From contig NZ_OZ242364.1 in the NCBI RefSeq assembly GCF_965208925.1, positions 2,108,001 to 2,172,000 of the forward strand: a DNA stretch of 64,000 bases, read 5' to 3'. The DNA is from Poriferisodalis sp965208925 (lineage in GTDB: Bacteria > Actinomycetota > Acidimicrobiia > Acidimicrobiales > Poriferisodalaceae). Of this stretch, positions 1 through 8,599 are shown piece by piece (within the stretch, counting starts at the first letter, position 1; the number at the start of each line of letters is the position of its first letter). The position numbers were made by a program, and so were the translations under genes. Below the pieces are notes generated by a model. The model saw nothing but the letters and a program-made list of their open reading frames with translations. It was not told where the DNA came from and did not search any database.

Positions 1-2
1 CA

Positions 3-821
3 ATGGCGCTGGTCGCTTACGTGGTGTTGCATGCAGCGCTCGGCGCACCCGCCCTCGACGAGAACCGCTGGCAGGTCGCCGAGGTGATGAGCCAGCGAGA
101 CGGCGTGACGCTTCCGGCCGGCACCGCAGGCATCGAGGTGGGCGATCGCATCGTGGGCGTGAACGGTGTCGTCACCGAGGACTGGACTGCCTTCGTGTCA
201 CTGGTGCAGGCTCGGCCAGGCGAGCCTGTGCTCCTGGAGATCGAGCGGGACGGCAGGCTCCTTGCCACCGAGGCGACATTGGCGGCGGACCCGGAGACCG
301 GGCGGGGCCTGCTGGGCGTTCGCGCTACCCAGGCGGTCACCTACGAGACGGCCGGTCTGCCCACAGCGACGGGCCGCGCGTTCGCCGACCTCGGGCAGGC
401 GATGGTCGATTCTGTGCGAGGCATCTGGTCGTTGTTCGTGAATTTCGGTGCCGTGATCGACCGGATTGTGTCGCCGCCTGGTGATCCCTCGGCGAACGAC
501 GACTTGGGCACGCGGCCGTTGGGGGTGATCGGCATCGTGGATCTGGCTTCGGACACCTCCTGGGGGTGGTCTGAGCGGGCGCTGATGTTCGCCATGGTCA
601 ACGTCTTCCTCGGCGTGTTCAACATGTTGCCGGTGCCGCCGTTCGACGGGGGTCATGTGGCGATAGCTACCTATGAGCGATGGCGGGAACGCGGAGGACG
701 CGACCGGTACTTCAGCGATCCGCGGGCGCTGGCCCCCGTAGTCGCCGTGGTGGTGACTGCGCTCGCCCTGCTGGCGGTCGGGTTGCTCTACCTCGACATC
801 GCCAACCCGATCGATCTGTAG
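3..821 (+). CDS. M50 site-2 protease (RseP/Rip1-like), 5' end outside window
   Basis: Intramembrane zinc metalloprotease of the RseP/Rip1 family, which cleaves membrane-bound anti-sigma factors or similar substrates. The visible 272 residues hold a PDZ domain (about residues 25-105, with the GDRIVGVNG core) and the C-terminal membrane part with the NMLPVPPFDGGH motif (Asp215-Gly216), which supplies a zinc ligand. The N-terminal HExxH helix expected in this family is not present, so the gene starts left of the window and the ATG at position 3 is internal. It lies 13 nt before ispG; in actinobacteria the usual order is dxr, M50 protease, ispG, so dxr is expected just upstream. Confidence 0.9.
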   Translation: MALVAYVVLHAALGAPALDENRWQVAEVMSQRDGVTLPAGTAGIEVGDRIVGVNGVVTEDWTAFVSLVQARPGEPVLLEIERDGRLLATEATLAADPETGRGLLGVRATQAVTYETAGLPTATGRAFADLGQAMVDSVRGIWSLFVNFGAVIDRIVSPPGDPSANDDLGTRPLGVIGIVDLASDTSWGWSERALMFAMVNVFLGVFNMLPVPPFDGGHVAIATYERWRERGGRDRYFSDPRALAPVVAVVVTALALLAVGLLYLDIANPIDL

Positions 822-834
822 GAGCCTGAGCCGC

Positions 835-2046
835 ATGAGCACGTCCAGCACCTACGCCCGTCGGCAGACCCGTCAGGTGCACGTCGGCTCGGTTGCAGTG
901 GGAGGCGGGGCACCCATATCGGTGCAGTCGATGACCACCACCAAGACGTCCGATGTCGACGGCACGCTCGCGCAGATCTACGCGCTGGCGGGCGCGGGAG
1001 CCGACATCGTGCGCTGCACGGCCAACGACATAGCGGCCGTTGAGGCGCTGGCGCAGATCGTTCCACGCTCGCCAGTGCCGGTCGTGGCCGACGTTCACTT
1101 CCAATACCGTCTCGCGCTCGCGGCGCTCGACGCTGGAGTGGCGTGCCTGCGGCTGAATCCGGGCAATATCCGCAAGCCCGACCAGATCCGCGCTGTCGCG
1201 ACGGAGGCTCGCGATCGCGGCGTGCCGATCCGCATCGGCGTCAATGGCGGTTCCCTCGACCCCGACATCGAATCGCGCTTCGGCATGACGCCGGCTGCCC
1301 TGGTCGAGTCGGCCAAGCGGGAGCTCGGCTACTTCGATCAGGTGGGGTTCGACGACGTCAAGATCTCGGTGAAGGCCAGCGATGTGACCCTGATGGTGGA
1401 GTCGTACCGGATGCTCGCCGATGAGGTCGACTTCCCGCTGCATCTCGGTGTCACCGAAGCCGGCCCCCCGCCCGCCGGCTTGGTGAAGGCGACTGCGGGC
1501 ATCGCGACGTTGCTCAACGAGGGCATCGGCGACACCATCCGATACAGCCTCACTGCCGACCCCGTCCAGGAGGCCACTGCCGGGCAGCAGTTGCTCCAGG
1601 CGCTGGGCCTGCGGGAACGTTCGGGTACCGATCTCATTGCGTGCCCGTCGTGCGGCCGCGCCGAAGTCGACGTGATCTCGGTTGCCCAGGAGGCCCAGGC
1701 AGCGTTCCGTGACCTCGACCTGCCCGTGCAAGTTGCCGTGATGGGCTGCGTGGTGAACGGGCCGGGCGAGGCGCGCAGTGCCGACCTGGGGATTGCCGCG
1801 GGCCGATCCCGCGGTCATCTGTTCGTGAAGGGCCAGGTCGTCTCCGTGGTGCCTGAGGACGAGATGGTCGCGGCGTTGGTGAGCTGGGCCGAGATCGTGG
1901 CGGCTGACGGTGTCGAGGCGGCGCTGTCTCGGGCCGAGGCCGGCGCAGCGGCAGCCGCCGAAGCCGACCGCGCTGCTCTCGTCAGCGAGCAGGGCGACGA
2001 CGTCAATCAGGCTGCCGAACGCGTCGCCCTCATACGCCGCCGCTGA
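835..2046 (+). CDS. ispG: 4-hydroxy-3-methylbut-2-enyl-diphosphate synthase
   Basis: IspG/GcpE catalyses the reductive ring opening of MEcPP to HMBPP in the MEP isoprenoid pathway with a [4Fe-4S] cluster. The 403-residue protein is full length for the short bacterial form. The cluster ligands are visible as CPSC (Cys270, Cys273), Cys305 in GCVVNGPGEA and Glu312. The substrate-binding N-terminal TIM barrel begins at VGGGAPISVQSMT. The ATG at 835 follows the protease gene by 13 nt, consistent with a shared transcript. The last 50 residues are alanine-rich and look like a lineage-specific tail. Confidence 0.97.
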   Translation: MSTSSTYARRQTRQVHVGSVAVGGGAPISVQSMTTTKTSDVDGTLAQIYALAGAGADIVRCTANDIAAVEALAQIVPRSPVPVVADVHFQYRLALAALDAGVACLRLNPGNIRKPDQIRAVATEARDRGVPIRIGVNGGSLDPDIESRFGMTPAALVESAKRELGYFDQVGFDDVKISVKASDVTLMVESYRMLADEVDFPLHLGVTEAGPPPAGLVKATAGIATLLNEGIGDTIRYSLTADPVQEATAGQQLLQALGLRERSGTDLIACPSCGRAEVDVISVAQEAQAAFRDLDLPVQVAVMGCVVNGPGEARSADLGIAAGRSRGHLFVKGQVVSVVPEDEMVAALVSWAEIVAADGVEAALSRAEAGAAAAAEADRAALVSEQGDDVNQAAERVALIRRR

Positions 2047-2254
2047 GGACTCTGGCCACCAGGCGCAGCGGGCGCAGCCACTCGCGCGGGTTATCTGAGC
2101 GCCTTGGTAGCGTCGTGCTTTCAGGACAGTTTCAGTCGGACCTGGGCTCTGCGCCGTGTTCTTGTGGGTCGTGTCCTTGTGGCTCGGCCGCAAGGGCTGG
2201 CACCGCAGGCACAACCCCGAGGGCGGCTGGGGCGACGCGGACAGGGAGGTTGCG
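2047..2254 (+). promoter_or_regulatory. intergenic leader with candidate -10 before rimP
   Basis: This 208-nt stretch between ispG and rimP has no convincing gene. A TAGCGT hexamer at 2108-2113 matches the -10 form seen in front of many genes in this window, but no clear -35 is visible. A GGGAGG Shine-Dalgarno site lies at about 2244-2249, ahead of the rimP ATG at 2255. It probably carries the promoter and leader of the rimP-nusA-infB operon. Confidence 0.35.
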
Positions 2255-2998
2255 ATGACTGACACCGCTGCGGCCTCGCGCGCCCCCAAGAGCACAGGGT
2301 CCCGTGCCGGCGGCGACAATCACGCCGCGCGCGAGGCCGAATGTGCCAGCTCGCGCGCCCCCAAGAGCACAGGGTCCCGTGCCGGCGGCGACAATCACGC
2401 CGCGCGCGAGGCCGAATGTGCCAGCTCGCGCGCCCCCAAGAGCACGGGACTCCCGTCTGCTGTCGATCCTTCGCAGGTTGCCGCACTCGTCGAGCCGGTT
2501 GCCGCCGAGTCCGGCTGTGCGCTGTACGACGTGCAGTGGCGAGGCGGCACGCTCGTGGTGCTGGCCTCGGCGTCGGGGGGCGGCGCCATCGGCGTCGAAG
2601 CGCTGAGCAAGCTCAGCCGCGGGCTGTCCGCCGCACTCGATGCCGCCGACCTGATCAACGGCCGATACGTGCTCGAGGTGTCCAGCCCCGGGCTCGAGCG
2701 CAGTTTGCGCCGTCCAGAGCACTTTGCAGGCGCTGTCGGTGAACGAGCAGTGATTCGCACGAGCGGACTGCTGCGGCGGCGCATCGTCGGCGAGATCCTG
2801 GACGCCGACGGATCTGCGGTTTCCGTCCGCATCGAGGAGATTTCCGCCAGTGCAGCCGCGGAGCAGGAGATCCAGCCGGGAGTCGGCGAGACGCTGTCGG
2901 TGCCGTTCGGCGACATCGCCAAGGCCCGTACCACATTCGAATGGGGCTCACCGCCGCGACGCACGCCGCGTAGCTCCTCGGGAAGGCAGAGACGATGA
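2255..2998 (+). CDS. rimP: ribosome maturation factor RimP with repeat-extended N terminus
   Basis: RimP assists 30S subunit maturation. The conserved part begins near the VDPSQVAALVEPVAAESG segment and contains the family hallmark YVLEVSSPGLERSLRRPEHF. ATG 2255 is chosen because GGGAGG lies about 5 nt upstream. This start gives 247 residues, about 65 more than the usual N terminus. The extra sequence is a low-complexity, probably disordered tail made of a perfect 25-residue tandem repeat (SRAPKSTG...) plus a partial third copy. The stop overlaps the nusA ATG (ATGA, 2995-2998), the normal rimP-nusA coupling. The C-terminal SH3-like domain ends in a short basic tail. Confidence 0.9.
   Translation: MTDTAAASRAPKSTGSRAGGDNHAAREAECASSRAPKSTGSRAGGDNHAAREAECASSRAPKSTGLPSAVDPSQVAALVEPVAAESGCALYDVQWRGGTLVVLASASGGGAIGVEALSKLSRGLSAALDAADLINGRYVLEVSSPGLERSLRRPEHFAGAVGERAVIRTSGLLRRRIVGEILDADGSAVSVRIEEISASAAAEQEIQPGVGETLSVPFGDIAKARTTFEWGSPPRRTPRSSSGRQRR
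2276..2448 (+). repeat. 75-bp perfect tandem repeat inside rimP
   Basis: Unit 1 (2276-2350) and unit 2 (2351-2425) are identical over 75 nt. A third unit starts at 2426 and follows the pattern for about 20 nt before diverging. The period is 25 codons, so the frame is kept. Identity at every third position shows the duplication is recent or actively homogenised. No spacer lies between units, so this is not a CRISPR array. Confidence 0.95.
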
Positions 2999-4290
2999 AC
3001 AGCCCGGAGATCATGGAAGCGCTCCAAGCACTCGCTGCGGAGAAGGGCATGACTACCGAGGTCCTGCTCGAGGCGGTGGCCAACGGCCTCGAATCGGCCT
3101 ACAAACGCCGTGAGGGTGCCGCCGAGCAGGCGTACGTCATCATCGACGAGTCGTTCAACATCACGGTGTACGCCCAAGAAGTGGATGAGCTGGGCAACGT
3201 CGTGCGCGAATGGGACGACACGCCGCACGACTTGGGCAGGATCGTGGCCCAGACCGTTCGGCAGGTCCTGAACCAGCGCATCCGCGAAGTCGAGCGCGAC
3301 ATGAAGTACGACGAGTACGCCGGGCGCGAGGGCGACATCGTCACAGGCATCATCCAGCAGAACGATGCCCGTTACACGCTGCTCGACTTGGGGCGGGTGG
3401 AAGCGTTGCTGCCCCAGTCCGAGCAGGTTCCCTACGAGCGGCCCGAGCCCAACAGTCGCCTCAAGGCGTACATCGTGGAGGTGCGCAAGACCGCCAAGGG
3501 CCCGCAGATCGTCGTGTCTCGCACGCATCCGGGACTGATCCGCGAGCTGTTCAAGCTGGAAGTCCCCGAGATCTCCGATGGCGTCGTCGAATTGAAGGCG
3601 TGCGCGCGCGAACCGGGCCACCGCACCAAGATCGCTGTCTGGTCGAATGACCCCAACATCGATCCGGTCGGTGCGTGCGTGGGTGCGCGGGGCAGCCGGG
3701 TACGCCAGGTGGTGAACGAGCTGCGAGGCGAGAAGATCGACATCGTCCCGTTCTCCGACGACCTCCATGACTTCGTGGCGAAAGCACTGTCCCCGGCTCG
3801 GGTCCGGGAAGTTCGCTTTCATTCCGAAGAGGGTGTTGCCGAGGTTGTCGTGCCCGACCACCAGCTGTCGCTGGCAATCGGCCGCGAGGGCCAGAATGCG
3901 CGCTTGGCAGCCAGGCTGACCGGCTGGCGCATTGACATCAAGAGCGAAACCCAGATCGCCGAGGAGGAAGCCGGCTACTCGGGAGAGGAGTGGGCCGAGG
4001 GGGAGTGGGTCACGAACCCCGACACCGGCGAGCAGACTTGGGTTCCTGCCGACGGCAGTGAAGCGATCACGGCGGGCCAGTGGTCCGAAGCCGTCACCGA
4101 GCAGCAGGATGGCGACGAAGCCGGCGAGGCTGTGCAGACCAGCGAGGCTGTGCAGGCCAGCGAGGCTGTGCAGACCAGCGAGCCCGTGCCAGGCGACGAA
4201 GCCGTGCCAACCGATGATGCGATGGCCGGGCCCCCTGCAGAGGCTCACACCGACCCCAGTACGCTTCGATCGGACTCGACGGCGCCTTGA
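2995..4290 (+). CDS. nusA: transcription termination/antitermination factor NusA
   Basis: NusA binds RNA polymerase and nascent RNA to modulate pausing and termination. Domains in order: N-terminal RNAP-binding domain (about 1-110), S1 domain (about 112-185), KH1 with GACVGARGSRVR (near 226-237) and KH2 with LAIGREGQNARLAARLTG (near 293-310). The C-terminal ~110 residues are acidic and repetitive rather than the acidic repeat domains of E. coli NusA. Start codon overlaps the rimP stop. The ylxR gene usually found between nusA and infB is missing; only 99 nt separate the two genes. Confidence 0.97.
   Translation: MNSPEIMEALQALAAEKGMTTEVLLEAVANGLESAYKRREGAAEQAYVIIDESFNITVYAQEVDELGNVVREWDDTPHDLGRIVAQTVRQVLNQRIREVERDMKYDEYAGREGDIVTGIIQQNDARYTLLDLGRVEALLPQSEQVPYERPEPNSRLKAYIVEVRKTAKGPQIVVSRTHPGLIRELFKLEVPEISDGVVELKACAREPGHRTKIAVWSNDPNIDPVGACVGARGSRVRQVVNELRGEKIDIVPFSDDLHDFVAKALSPARVREVRFHSEEGVAEVVVPDHQLSLAIGREGQNARLAARLTGWRIDIKSETQIAEEEAGYSGEEWAEGEWVTNPDTGEQTWVPADGSEAITAGQWSEAVTEQQDGDEAGEAVQTSEAVQASEAVQTSEPVPGDEAVPTDDAMAGPPAEAHTDPSTLRSDSTAP
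4123..4194 (+). repeat. 18-nt imperfect repeats in nusA tail
   Basis: Four head-to-tail 18-nt units (4123, 4141, 4159, 4177) encode the hexapeptide SEAVQT and variants. The last unit has drifted to SEPVPG. The array lies in the acidic C-terminal tail and keeps the frame. Confidence 0.85.
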
Positions 4291-4389
4291 GGCCGATGGC
4301 CCGTCTCGTCGCGTCCCCGTTTCGTTCCCTGAGCCCCGCCGGGCGCCCCGTCAACTCTCGACAGAACCTCCGACAGAAAGACCGACCGC

Positions 4390-7284
4390 TTGCCGAAGAA
4401 AGTCCGCGTTCACGAGCTCTCCAAAGAGCTGGGCATGACGCTCACCGAGGTGCTCGACGTATGCGAGTCGCTGGGCATCGGTGTGAAGACGCACTCGTCC
4501 AGCATGGAGGACGCTCAGGCTGACCGCGTCCGGCGGAAGGCCGCGCGTGAGGGACTGATTCGTGACGAGCCGCCGCCCGAGGCGCGCAAGGCTCGCAAGT
4601 CGCCGGCGAAGGCAGCCGCTGCGGCCTCGCGCGACGACTCGGCAGAGGCACGACAGTCGCCGCCCGTGACGCGCCCGGCCCGCAAGGCCCCGGCTCGCAA
4701 GGCACCGGCTGAGTCGAGCCCGGCTGCGGAGACGGCACCGGCCTCCGAAGCTGCGCCACAGGCTCCTGCAGCCGCACCAGCCGCAGACCCACCCCCCGAG
4801 ACGCCATCTCAACCTGCTGTGGCAGCCGAGTCGGCTCCGCCGACGGCGCCGAGCGCTCCGCCGGATCTGCCGCCGCCGGGCACGCCACCGCCGCCGGGCA
4901 CGCTGCCTTCGGCAGGTGCCCCGCCGCCGGTGCCGCCGCCACGGCGGCTGGTCACCTCGAGCGGCCAGGAGTCCGCGCGGCCGATTCTGCCGCCGTCCGG
5001 GCGTCCGGCAGCGCGAGCGGAGGAACCGGCCGCGCCGTCGAGGCCGGCGCCGGACGAGTCTGCCGGATCTGCACTGCCGCCGCCCCCTCCTTCCCGTCTG
5101 CCGGTGCCGCCGAAATCTGCCGACGGCCGGCCGATTCCGCCCCCGCCGGCGGCACCTCGTTCGGGTTCCGGCAAGCCGATCCCGCCACCGCCGGGTCCTC
5201 CCCGCACATCAGCTCGCAGCGGGGGCCCGTACCGCTCGGGTCCTCCCGGCGGGTTCCGGCGTCCCGCGGGCGGCGGTGACCGTCCGCACGGAGGCGGGCC
5301 GGGCGGCGGGCGCGCTCACGCGGGAGCGCCGCCACCCCCTGGGGGCCGTCCGGGCGGACCCCCCGGCGGTGCTCGTCCAGGAGGACCGCGGGGAGCACCG
5401 CGAGGCGGTCCACGGGGCCGACCTCGCCGCCGCCGTCGCCGCCAGCGCGAGGAATTGCAGCCTCAGCAGCTCACTGCCTATACGCCGGTCGATGCGCCCG
5501 TTCCCGAGGGCGAGATTGTCATCGAGCGAGGATCGACGGCTCAAGAAGTGGCCGCTCGGCTCAATCGCTCGGCTGCCGACATCGTGCGGTTCCTGCTGCA
5601 GCAGGGCGAGATGGTGACGGCCACCCAGTCGCTCAGCGATGACATGATCGAGCTCTTCGCTGCCGAGCTCGGCGCCGAAGTGCGCATCACCGAGCCCGGC
5701 GCGGAGCAGGAAGAAGAGCTCTTGCGGGCGCTCGAAGTCGACCTCGCAGACATTGGCGCCCAGATCCGGCCGCCGGTGGTCACGGTCATGGGCCACGTCG
5801 ACCATGGCAAGACGCTGCTGCTGGACCGCATCCGCTCCTCGAACGTCGTCGAGGGCGAGGCGGGCGGCATCACGCAGCACATCGGCGCATACCAGACCAT
5901 GCGCAGCGATCACCGGATCACGTTCATCGACACTCCCGGTCACGAGGCCTTCACGGCGATGCGGGCCAGGGGAGCGCAGGCCACCGATGTCGTCGTGCTC
6001 GTGGTAGCCGCCGACGACGGCGTCATGCCGCAGACGGCCGAAGCCATTGACCACGCACAGGCAGCCGACGTGCCGATCATCGTGGCCATCAACAAGATGG
6101 ACCGGCCCGGCGCCGATGCTGATCGGGTGCGCGCCCAGCTGGCCGAGCGGGGCCTGGTGCCCGAGTCGTACGGCGGCGAGGTGATCACCGTGCCGATGTC
6201 GGCCATGACAGGTGAGGGCATCGACGAGCTGCTGGATCAGATCCTGCTCGTCGCCGAGCTCGAGGAGCTCACCGCCCCGGCATCGGGTCGTGCGGTCGGC
6301 ATCGTGCTCGAGGCCCATCTCGACCGTGGCCGTGGCCCGGTTGCGACGGTGCTGGTGCAGCGCGGCACGCTGCGCATCGGCGAGCCGATGGTCGCGGGCG
6401 CGGCGTGGGGCCGCGTGCGCGCCATGACAGACGATCGCGGTGCCCCGCTCAGCGAGGCGGGTCCGTCCATGCCCGTGGAGGTGCTCGGTCTCGGCGAGGT
6501 GGCGCGCTCAGGCGACCTGTTCGTCGTGGCACCAGACGAGAAGACTGCAGGCAAGGTGGCGGAGACCCGCGAGCACTGGCAGCGTCAGGCGAGCCTGGCT
6601 GGCACCGCCGGCGGAAGCGGTGGCGGAGCGCGGCTGGAGGACATCTTCAAACAGGTGCAGGCCGGCGAGACGGCCACCCTCAACCTGGTGCTCAAGGCAG
6701 ATGTCCACGGATCGCTCGAGGCCGTCACGGACAGCCTGCGCAAGCTCGAGCGCCCCGACGTCAAGCTTTCCTTTGTGAGCCGCGGCGTCGGCGGCATCAA
6801 CGAGAATGACGTGCAGCTCGCAGCCGCATCGGAAGCCACAATTATCGGCTTCAACGTGCGTCCTGACCGCAATGCGCGCCAGACGGCCGAGACCGAAGAT
6901 GTCGAAGTGCGCCTCTACGAGATCATCTACGACCTCATCTCCGATGTGCAGAACGCCATGGTCGGCTTGCTCGAGCCGGAATTCGAGGAGATCGTGGTGG
7001 GCGAGGCGCAGGTGCGTCAGGTCTTTCGCATCTCGGGCGTGGGACCCGTGGCCGGCTGCGTCGTGGAACACGGCAACGTGCGCAGCGGTGCCAAAGTCAG
7101 GTTCCTGCGTGACGGCACGATCATCTGGAAGGGCTCGATCTCCTCGCTGCGGCATTTCCAGGACGACGTCGCTGAGGTGTCCGCGGGCATGGAGTGCGGT
7201 ATCGGTCTCTCTGACTTCTCTGATCTGAAAGAGGGCGACGTGATCGAGACGTACACCGAGCGCGAGATCGCCCGCGTCGCCTGA
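4390..7284 (+). CDS. infB: translation initiation factor IF-2
   Basis: GTPase that delivers initiator tRNA to the 30S subunit. The IF2 N-terminal domain is at residues 1-60 and is followed by a long Pro/Ala/Gly/Arg-rich linker (about 70-355), typical of actinobacterial IF-2. The second IF2N domain comes next, then the G domain with GHVDHGKT (about 468), DTPGH (about 514) and NKMD (about 568), then domains II-IV. The start is TTG at 4390, since the conserved N terminus PKKVRVHELSKELG begins right after it and no ATG or GTG fits. The Shine-Dalgarno signal is weak. 964 residues, full length. Followed by rbfA after 13 nt. Confidence 0.97.
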   Translation: MPKKVRVHELSKELGMTLTEVLDVCESLGIGVKTHSSSMEDAQADRVRRKAAREGLIRDEPPPEARKARKSPAKAAAAASRDDSAEARQSPPVTRPARKAPARKAPAESSPAAETAPASEAAPQAPAAAPAADPPPETPSQPAVAAESAPPTAPSAPPDLPPPGTPPPPGTLPSAGAPPPVPPPRRLVTSSGQESARPILPPSGRPAARAEEPAAPSRPAPDESAGSALPPPPPSRLPVPPKSADGRPIPPPPAAPRSGSGKPIPPPPGPPRTSARSGGPYRSGPPGGFRRPAGGGDRPHGGGPGGGRAHAGAPPPPGGRPGGPPGGARPGGPRGAPRGGPRGRPRRRRRRQREELQPQQLTAYTPVDAPVPEGEIVIERGSTAQEVAARLNRSAADIVRFLLQQGEMVTATQSLSDDMIELFAAELGAEVRITEPGAEQEEELLRALEVDLADIGAQIRPPVVTVMGHVDHGKTLLLDRIRSSNVVEGEAGGITQHIGAYQTMRSDHRITFIDTPGHEAFTAMRARGAQATDVVVLVVAADDGVMPQTAEAIDHAQAADVPIIVAINKMDRPGADADRVRAQLAERGLVPESYGGEVITVPMSAMTGEGIDELLDQILLVAELEELTAPASGRAVGIVLEAHLDRGRGPVATVLVQRGTLRIGEPMVAGAAWGRVRAMTDDRGAPLSEAGPSMPVEVLGLGEVARSGDLFVVAPDEKTAGKVAETREHWQRQASLAGTAGGSGGGARLEDIFKQVQAGETATLNLVLKADVHGSLEAVTDSLRKLERPDVKLSFVSRGVGGINENDVQLAAASEATIIGFNVRPDRNARQTAETEDVEVRLYEIIYDLISDVQNAMVGLLEPEFEEIVVGEAQVRQVFRISGVGPVAGCVVEHGNVRSGAKVRFLRDGTIIWKGSISSLRHFQDDVAEVSAGMECGIGLSDFSDLKEGDVIETYTEREIARVA

Positions 7285-7297
7285 GAGGCTGAGCCGA

Positions 7298-7693
7298 ATG
7301 GCGCGTCGTCCTCGCGGTCGGCGGCGCACGATGCCGACCGCGCACGGATACGAGCGGACTGATCGGGTTGCCCAGGTCGTGCGCGGCATTGTGGCCGCAG
7401 AGATGGAACGGCTCGACGAGTCGTTCGAGGGCATCGTGATTGCGGGCGTCGATGTCGATCGCGAACTGAGCGTCGCTGTGGTGCACTACGACGTGCGCGA
7501 CGACGACGCCGCGGACAGGGCGTCTGCGGCGTTCGAAGAGCATCATCACCGTCTCCAGCGGGCCGTGGGTGCGAGCACCAGCCTGAGACGCACCCCCACG
7601 CTTCGCTTTCGCCGCGATCGGGGCGCCGTCGCTGCCGATCGGATCGAAGACCTGCTGGCGGGCCTCTCCGACCCGCAGCACGAGGAGTCCTGA
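7298..7693 (+). CDS. rbfA: 30S ribosome-binding factor RbfA
   Basis: RbfA binds the 30S subunit and helps mature the 5' end of 16S rRNA. The 131-residue protein carries the KH-like fold pattern: basic N terminus, RVAQVVRGIVAAEMERL helix, then the TPTLRFRRD strand region near the end. Starts 13 nt after infB and ends 5 nt before truB. The nrnA (DHH phosphoesterase) gene that many actinobacteria keep between rbfA and truB is missing here. Confidence 0.92.
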   Translation: MARRPRGRRRTMPTAHGYERTDRVAQVVRGIVAAEMERLDESFEGIVIAGVDVDRELSVAVVHYDVRDDDAADRASAAFEEHHHRLQRAVGASTSLRRTPTLRFRRDRGAVAADRIEDLLAGLSDPQHEES

Positions 7694-7698
7694 ACGGC

Positions 7699-8589
7699 AT
7701 GGCGCGACGCCGTCCGGCCACCGTTCATGGCAGCGTCATCGTCGACAAGCCGCACGGGCCCACCTCGCACGACGTGGTAGCCCTGCTGCGTCGCCGATTC
7801 GGCGAGCGGCGCATCGGCCACGCTGGCACGCTCGATCCGTCCGCAACGGGTGTCCTGGTGGTCGGCATCGGCAGCGCGACGCGCCTGCTGCGATTCGCCA
7901 CTGCAGGCCGCAAGAGCTATGAGTGCGAGATCGTGTTCGGGGCCGAGACCAGCACGCTCGATGCTGCTGGCGAGACGGTCGCGACCTGGCGCATGGACCT
8001 CGATCCGACGGAGGTCGCCGACGCGGCTGCAGGCTTCGTCGGCTCGATCTTCCAGCTGCCGCCGATGGTGTCCGCCGTTCGCGTCGGCGGTCGCCGCCTG
8101 CACGAGATCGCCCGGTCCGGCGAGGCTGCGGAACGCGTGCCGCGCGAGGTCGAGGTGTACCGATTCGAGGTGGAGTCCACCGGTGATCCGCGGGTGTACC
8201 GGGCCTCGGTCGACTGTTCCGCCGGCACCTACGTCCGGACGCTCGGCGCCGACCTGGGGAGTGCGCTGGGCGGCGGTGCTCACATCCGAGCGCTCCGGCG
8301 GACGCGCAGCGGCGGGTTCTCGCTGGCTGAGGCCGAATCCCCTGAACGGGCAGCGCTGCGACCGCCCGGGGAGCTGGTACGTGACCTGCGCCAGATCCGT
8401 CTGTCCGACGATGACGCCGCCGACGCCCGCCAAGGCGTTCACCTGGCCGCTCATCGCTACGACGGCCCCGGCCCGTGGACGCTCATCGATCCCGACGGCC
8501 GGCTCGTAGCGGTGCATGAGCGCGTCGACGATCGCCTGCGGGCGACGGTCCTGCCCCCGCAGAGCGTGCGCGGACCGGCCGCTGAGTAG
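7699..8589 (+). CDS. truB: tRNA pseudouridine(55) synthase TruB
   Basis: TruB converts U55 to pseudouridine in the T loop of tRNAs. The catalytic aspartate is Asp46 in GHAGTLDPSATGVL, and the N-terminal VDKPHGPTSHDVV motif is intact. The C-terminal section (about 215-296) fits the actinobacterial TruB extension. 296 residues from ATG 7699, 5 nt after rbfA. Its TAG stop (8587-8589) forms the first bases of the -10 hexamer proposed for ribF. Confidence 0.96.
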   Translation: MARRRPATVHGSVIVDKPHGPTSHDVVALLRRRFGERRIGHAGTLDPSATGVLVVGIGSATRLLRFATAGRKSYECEIVFGAETSTLDAAGETVATWRMDLDPTEVADAAAGFVGSIFQLPPMVSAVRVGGRRLHEIARSGEAAERVPREVEVYRFEVESTGDPRVYRASVDCSAGTYVRTLGADLGSALGGGAHIRALRRTRSGGFSLAEAESPERAALRPPGELVRDLRQIRLSDDDAADARQGVHLAAHRYDGPGPWTLIDPDGRLVAVHERVDDRLRATVLPPQSVRGPAAE

Positions 8590-8592
8590 CGT
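8587..8592 (+). promoter_or_regulatory. leaderless -10 hexamer for ribF
   Basis: TAGCGT ends 7 nt before GTG 8600. This spacing puts the transcription start at or next to the start codon. It overlaps the truB stop codon. Confidence 0.55.
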
Positions 8593-8599
8593 TGCGCGC

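Noticed and set aside
2276..2448. CRISPR-like array
   Set aside because: Units are contiguous, in frame and without spacers, so this is a coding minisatellite.
2395..4248. Long minus-strand open frame opposite rimP and nusA
   Set aside because: It is an antisense shadow of two certain genes; its repeats mirror the nusA tail and it has no homology or start signal.
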